Source of the DNA: Pectinophora gossypiella
Lineage: Eukaryota; Arthropoda; Insecta; Lepidoptera; Gelechiidae
DNA: 64,000 nucleotides
Reading direction: 5' to 3'
NCBI RefSeq assembly: GCF_024362695.1
Contig: NC_065419.1
Location: forward strand, 4,216,678 to 4,280,677
The notes beneath the pieces are model-generated. The model was not told where the DNA came from. It saw only the letters and a program-made list of their open reading frames with translations, and ran no database searches. This document shows positions 60,491-64,000 of the stretch, piece after piece (the first letter of the stretch is position 1; every line of letters starts with the position of its first letter). Both the position numbers and the translations under genes were made by a program.

Positions 60491-61370
60491 ACGAACATCG
60501 TATTTCATAAACATGTGTTAATGGTGTATATATTCAAATTCAATTCCAAAATATACATTATAATATATACCAAATTATATTAATAGAATTAATAGAATTA
60601 GAGTGTACATAGACAAATATTATCGCAAAGATGTATACGTAAATACTTAAGGTTAGAATAAAAAAAAAAAAAGAAAGTTATTAATATAGGTAAAACTAGT
60701 AAACAAATGTAATAATATAAACAAATACGAATTCCATGAATGTGTATTGTGTAGTCTGTCTGTGTTAGTACCTATATGTATATTGCGCGCCCCGCACCCC
60801 GATTCTAGCTCGGTCGGTAAAGTAGTTTGGTTACTACTAGTACTTACAAACAAAATATTTTTTTTCATTCGACCGCCGCGCCGCCGAACGGGCACGACGT
60901 GTTCCTAAAGTAAAGCGAAATTATATATTTGTAATAGAATTGCGTATATTAATTAAAAAGAAAAAATAAAGTGAATCAAATAAAGCAAATATTATACATT
61001 AACCAAATTAGAAACAATAAATTACGTCCAATACACTCAACAACATCCATAGTAAATAATAGAAACGTGCAGTCGTTTGAAAACCCCAATAAACAATCCA
61101 TGAGGTAAGCCAAAACAAAATAAGTCTAGTGTTTTATGCTTAAAGTACCTACCTATACTATCCACTTATATTGAATAAGCATGTACTTGTTATTTTTGAT
61201 TGACGGATAATATAAAGCCTGTGTACAATATTGCGATTACTTTTCAGACCATGCAAACATTACCCGAAGGAAAATAATAATAATCATGACAAAGGTTGTG
61301 TCGCCGCATCCAGCCCGCTAGGAGGACTCCGCCACGTTGACGTGTCGAAACCAATTAGGTAAAATATTAA
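60491..61370. other. unassigned AT-rich stretch
   Basis: Contains TTCAAATTCAATTCCAAAAT (60533-60552), an A run at 60661-60671 and no recognised coding signal. It may include the 3' untranslated part of the LINE that follows on the minus strand. Confidence 0.35.
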
Positions 61371-62148
61371 TTAGCTTAATAGTTGCATATCTAGGAGATA
61401 GCATTTGTACTTTGATTTAAAGCTGTAAATTGTTTTCAGACTACGAAACGGCGGCGGCAAATCGTTCCAGCACTTGGATGCGGCGAACCTGAAACTGCCA
61501 CGGAAAGCGGTGGTGCGGTGACGAGGCACCGCGAGTGAGTAGTACGACGCACGGGTCCTGGCAGCAGTCACGTCGCGGGACCAAACCAGTTTGTCCGCAA
61601 GATATGGCGGTAATTTAAAATTAACTATTCCGAACATCAGCGTTGCAAAATGAAACTGTCTGCGATATTTCATTTTTAGGATTCTAGCCTTGTTTATGTA
61701 AGGTGTTACGTGTGTGCGGGGAGGAATTTTGAAGCAGAATCTAGCGCAAGCATTCTGTACTCTCTGAACCAGTTTTTGTGAGCGCGCCAGAAGCCGAGGC
61801 CCATACACAGCGTCCATATAATTAAACTTAGAGAGAATTAAAGAGTCGCATAGTTTGATTCGAATGGGAGTACTTAAATATTCTCGAATTTGGTACATTA
61901 CTTTCAGTCTGTAAAAACAGTTGCTAGCAGTATTCGTAATGTGCTTTTCAAAAAGTAACTCTTCGTCCATTAGTAACCCTAGGTTTCGCGATTCAGACAC
62001 TCGCTGTACCACTTTCTGTAATATGTTACATTTTACAGAAAGTGGTACAGCGAGTTGTAGTTTCATTTCTGTAATATGTTACCGGATAACAGCCTACAAA
62101 GCTTTAATTTGTTCAGGCAAGTTATGAATGCCACGACCTGACGACTAT
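61371..62148 (-). pseudogene. CR1/L2-like LINE C-terminus with 53-bp insertion
   Basis: Main frame 61371-62035: SESRNLGLLMDEELLFEKHI, NCFYRLKVMYQIREYLSTPI, DSLILSKFNYMDAVYGPRLL, LVQRVQNACARFCFKIPPRT, then ASKCWNDLPPPFRSLKTIYS and FKSKYKCYLLDMQ. These blocks (LGLxMDxxLxFxxHI, SxLxYxDxxYG, RVQNACARF, WNxLP, FKxxxKxYLL) mark the post-RT thumb and C-terminus of CR1/L2-type elements. Upstream coding (CLNKLKLCRLLSGNILQK, about 62070-62140) is in register only if a 53-bp insertion at about 62013-62065 is discounted. The RT core is missing. Confidence 0.85.
61999..62055. repeat. 23-bp perfect hairpin inside the LINE
   Basis: Arms 61999-62021 and 62033-62055 are perfect inverted repeats (inner part CTGTACCACTTTCTGTAA), loop 11 bp. 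TTCTGTAATATGTTAC occurs directly at about 62014-62029 and 62067-62082, bounding the extra 53 bp. Confidence 0.92.
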
Positions 62149-62149
62149 T

Positions 62150-62420
62150 ATTATTGCGTATGGCAGACAAAAATAAAAATATCCTGCGTGGATCGTTATA
62201 TCCAGCTGAAGCTCCCCTAATCAAGTCTCTGCCGCATCCGTCACACAATGCAGCTCGGCTATACCACCTGGGAACCGGTGCAGAGGGCACTCGTTCACTA
62301 TGTGAGATATGGGCAAACCATCACCTACATAAATAGGGCTTAAAGGAGTCGCCATACTGTGAATGTGGTCACCCGGATCAAACCTTGACGACTAAACCAA
62401 TGTTTCCCGGAATCTATTCC
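62150..62420 (+). pseudogene. non-LTR fragment with CxC zinc-finger-like end
   Basis: Plus frame: NILRGSLYPAEAPLIKSLPH, LCEIWANHHLHK, stop, GLKESPYCECGHPDQTL. The SPYCECGxPDQTLxH pattern is typical of the C-terminal zinc-binding region of Jockey/R1/I-type reverse transcriptases. Oriented opposite to the CR1-like fragment it abuts. The partner copy at 55640-55815 shares the first 60 bp. Confidence 0.5.
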
Positions 62421-62544
62421 TACCATAACCAAAAAGCCAGATATAAATTATTCGTAGTAAAATAATCTTTAGAAGAGAACATACAGTCAAATTTGGTATT
62501 CATGCATGCCTAGATAAGTAACAATATTGTAAGAGTGTCATAAA

Positions 62545-62605
62545 CTCAAAAATATCTTTATTCAATGGGTAATATAGTTACTCTTTGAATCGTAAATGTA
62601 TATTT
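62545..62605 (-). mobile_element. LINE-V 3' end
   Basis: AAAATATCTTTATTCAATGG, GTAATATAGTTACTCTTTGA, ATCGTAAA is the reverse of the LINE-V end (AATAAAGATATTTT). Confidence 0.65.
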
Positions 62606-62725
62606 TTGTTGAACATCAAATCCACCTAAAACTGCTGTAGTTTTTCTCAACCATATTTATAAGTCATTCTCCGTTCATAGACACGTCTAGAGTGATTTGA
62701 AAAAAAACATAACTATCATCCAGCG

Positions 62726-62860
62726 TATAGAACGGTAACTCTCCCCCGCGCCAATTCGTTTCCTCATCCCCTCTGGGTCTTACTTTAGTCTAGGTAAATG
62801 GTAGCCGCTGAAAATAATCAGAGAGCGCGCGCGGATTGTCCATCCCGCTCGCACTTATGA
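62726..62860 (+). repeat. Rpt-4 copy
   Basis: GCGTATAGAACGGTAACTCT, CATCCCCTCTGGGTCTTACT, TTAGTCTAGGTAAATGG, then CGCGGATTGTCCATCCCGCT. Confidence 0.68.
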
Positions 62861-63302
62861 TTAAATATTGATGTTTTTAGTACATTTACGACGTCGCCTC
62901 ATGGTTACCACAGCGCATGCGGCACCCGGTAGAGCAGGCAAATTAAAGTGCGTCCGATATAATTCTACATGAAATGTGTGACGCCTAATAAATTATTGAC
63001 GATTAGACGCCGCAATATAAATCTTATCACATGTAATGAATAATAATTGTTACCAATCACTGGATGTTGACAATTTCCAGTTCGCCTTTCTAGGAAACTT
63101 CCGGGATTTATTATTAGATTCAGAATTTGTGCGTAGAAAACTTCAATAAAACGTTACATATTACATTTCCAACATTACAACGATGCATAACATTACAAAC
63201 AAGATTTACATAAAAAAATACATTAGGTACATTTAATTACATTGTATTTTTTCTTCTTTTTACATTTTCTCTCTTTTTTAAAGTTTCTTTATCAAAGCTA
63301 TT
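62861..63302. other. unassigned stretch
   Basis: No family recognised. Confidence 0.35.
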
Positions 63303-63405
63303 TTTTTAACATGACTTATTCTTGTAGATTTTCCTCAAAATGTGTCTACTTTGTCCGGCATCTACTTGGCCGGATAAATAGAGGCGCTGAGGGCTCTCAT
63401 AAATA
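63303..63405 (-). mobile_element. retroposon F tip (13), decayed
   Basis: TTTTTTTAACATGACTTATT, then ACTTGGCCGGATAAATAGAG GCGCTGAGGGCTCTCAT. CATTAACTA is replaced by TGTCTACTTTGTCCGGCATC, a partial internal duplication. Confidence 0.7.
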
Positions 63406-63688
63406 CTCTCTCATAAAATACATATAATATTATAAAGCATTTAATGGTTTTTTTTTTCCATTTAACGGATATTGACCACCAGTTATTGACATTTCATTCG
63501 TAATAATTATTATGACACTTAAGACCGGAACATCACCTCCGGGAATGTCGGGAAAACCGACAGAGAGGTTGTGTGTTTTCTAACATGATGAGCCATTATA
63601 ATAGGCAATGGGCTGATCGGCATCTTTGAACTTCGCATCTAAAGTGGTTGTATTGTTAAAGTGTTTTTTGTAGTACCTATTTATATCA
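63406..63688. other. unassigned stretch
   Basis: Short T runs; no family or coding signal seen. Confidence 0.35.
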
Positions 63689-63892
63689 CCTTATCACCTG
63701 ATTGTCCGACAGCAAGATGATCCGTGCTTCGGAAGACACGTTAAACTATCGGTCCCGGTTACTAGGCACTGATGTAAGTATGTAGTCGTTACATGATCTT
63801 TGTCAGGGGCCTTTGGCAGCTCAATAATAACCTTGACATTAGGGTTGATGAGGTTGATAATCGATCTTGTAACCAAAGAAGAAGAAGACCTA
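63689..63892 (+). mobile_element. SINE-A 3' two-thirds
   Basis: ATCACCTGATTGTCCGACAG, ATGATCCGTGCTTCGGAAGA, GTCAGGGGCCTTTGGCAGCT, AGGGTTGATGAGGTTGATAA ending AACCAAAGAAGAAGAAG. Head absent. Confidence 0.88.
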
Positions 63893-64000
63893 TTAATATT
63901 ATTGTTAATCCATTATACTGGAAGGAATCTTTCTGTCAAGGATCAAAATATCTATTCCATTACTTATTATGAATTTCCTAGAAATAGATACTTCAACAAA

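Overview
This window looks like repeat-packed, gene-poor nuclear DNA of a moth or butterfly (Lepidoptera). It is AT-rich and has no bacterial-type gene spacing. I could not recognise a single host protein-coding exon, rRNA or functional tRNA gene in the 64 kb. Almost everything recognisable is a mobile element or its debris. The lepidopteran call rests on the repeat repertoire: tRNA-headed SINEs ending in the 3' end of an RTE-type LINE (the CCCAGCAGTGGGACGTATA tail), RTE endonuclease-reverse-transcriptase tails, and dispersed repeats I know from moth genomes. The species cannot be named from the sequence alone.

Layout. 0-10 kb: SINE, retroposon F and RTE fragments, plus a cluster of near-perfect hairpins at 5.1-5.7 kb. 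10-20 kb: a 628-bp terminal-inverted-repeat element full of CATAAT/ATTATG words, retroposon F copies, a SINE-in-SINE nest at 16.1-16.7 kb with both target-site duplications intact, and a 22-bp minisatellite at 18.0-18.7 kb. 20-30 kb: a complete SINE with a 14-bp duplication, RTE and other LINE tails, and a CpG-rich non-repeat stretch at 27.1-27.3 kb. 30-33 kb: a 34-T tract, a four-unit tandem array, a TG microsatellite and two adjacent foldback elements. 33-42 kb: several SINEs, a retroposon F inserted in another repeat, and the longest RTE reading frame (40.5-41.06 kb). 42.1-43.8 kb: a complete Tc1/mariner DNA transposon with perfect 27-bp ends and a transposase broken by a 4-bp duplication. 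44-64 kb: more retroposon F, a SINE with a mixed tRNA/5S rRNA head nested in another repeat, a duplicated 130-bp repeat at 58 kb, and a CR1/L2-like LINE tail at 61.4-62.15 kb broken by a 53-bp inverted insertion.

Names used here: SINE-A and SINE-B share a tRNA-like head but have different tails. SINE-B ends in an RTE tail. SINE-C and SINE-D have other tRNA-like heads. SINE-E has a tRNA/5S head. SINE-L shares its tail with LINE-2. F is a poly(A) retroposon. MITE-G, -H, -P and -Q are short inverted-repeat elements. Rpt-1 to Rpt-7 are unclassified dispersed repeats.

How the parts work together: no pathway is encoded. The visible relations are parasitic. SINE-B and SINE-E carry the RTE 3' end and SINE-L carries the LINE-2 3' end, so these short elements probably borrowed the machinery of those LINEs. 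Retroposon F shows graded 5' truncation with clean target duplications, as expected of target-primed reverse transcription. Nesting gives a partial age order. Uncovered stretches are described where they exceed a few hundred bases.
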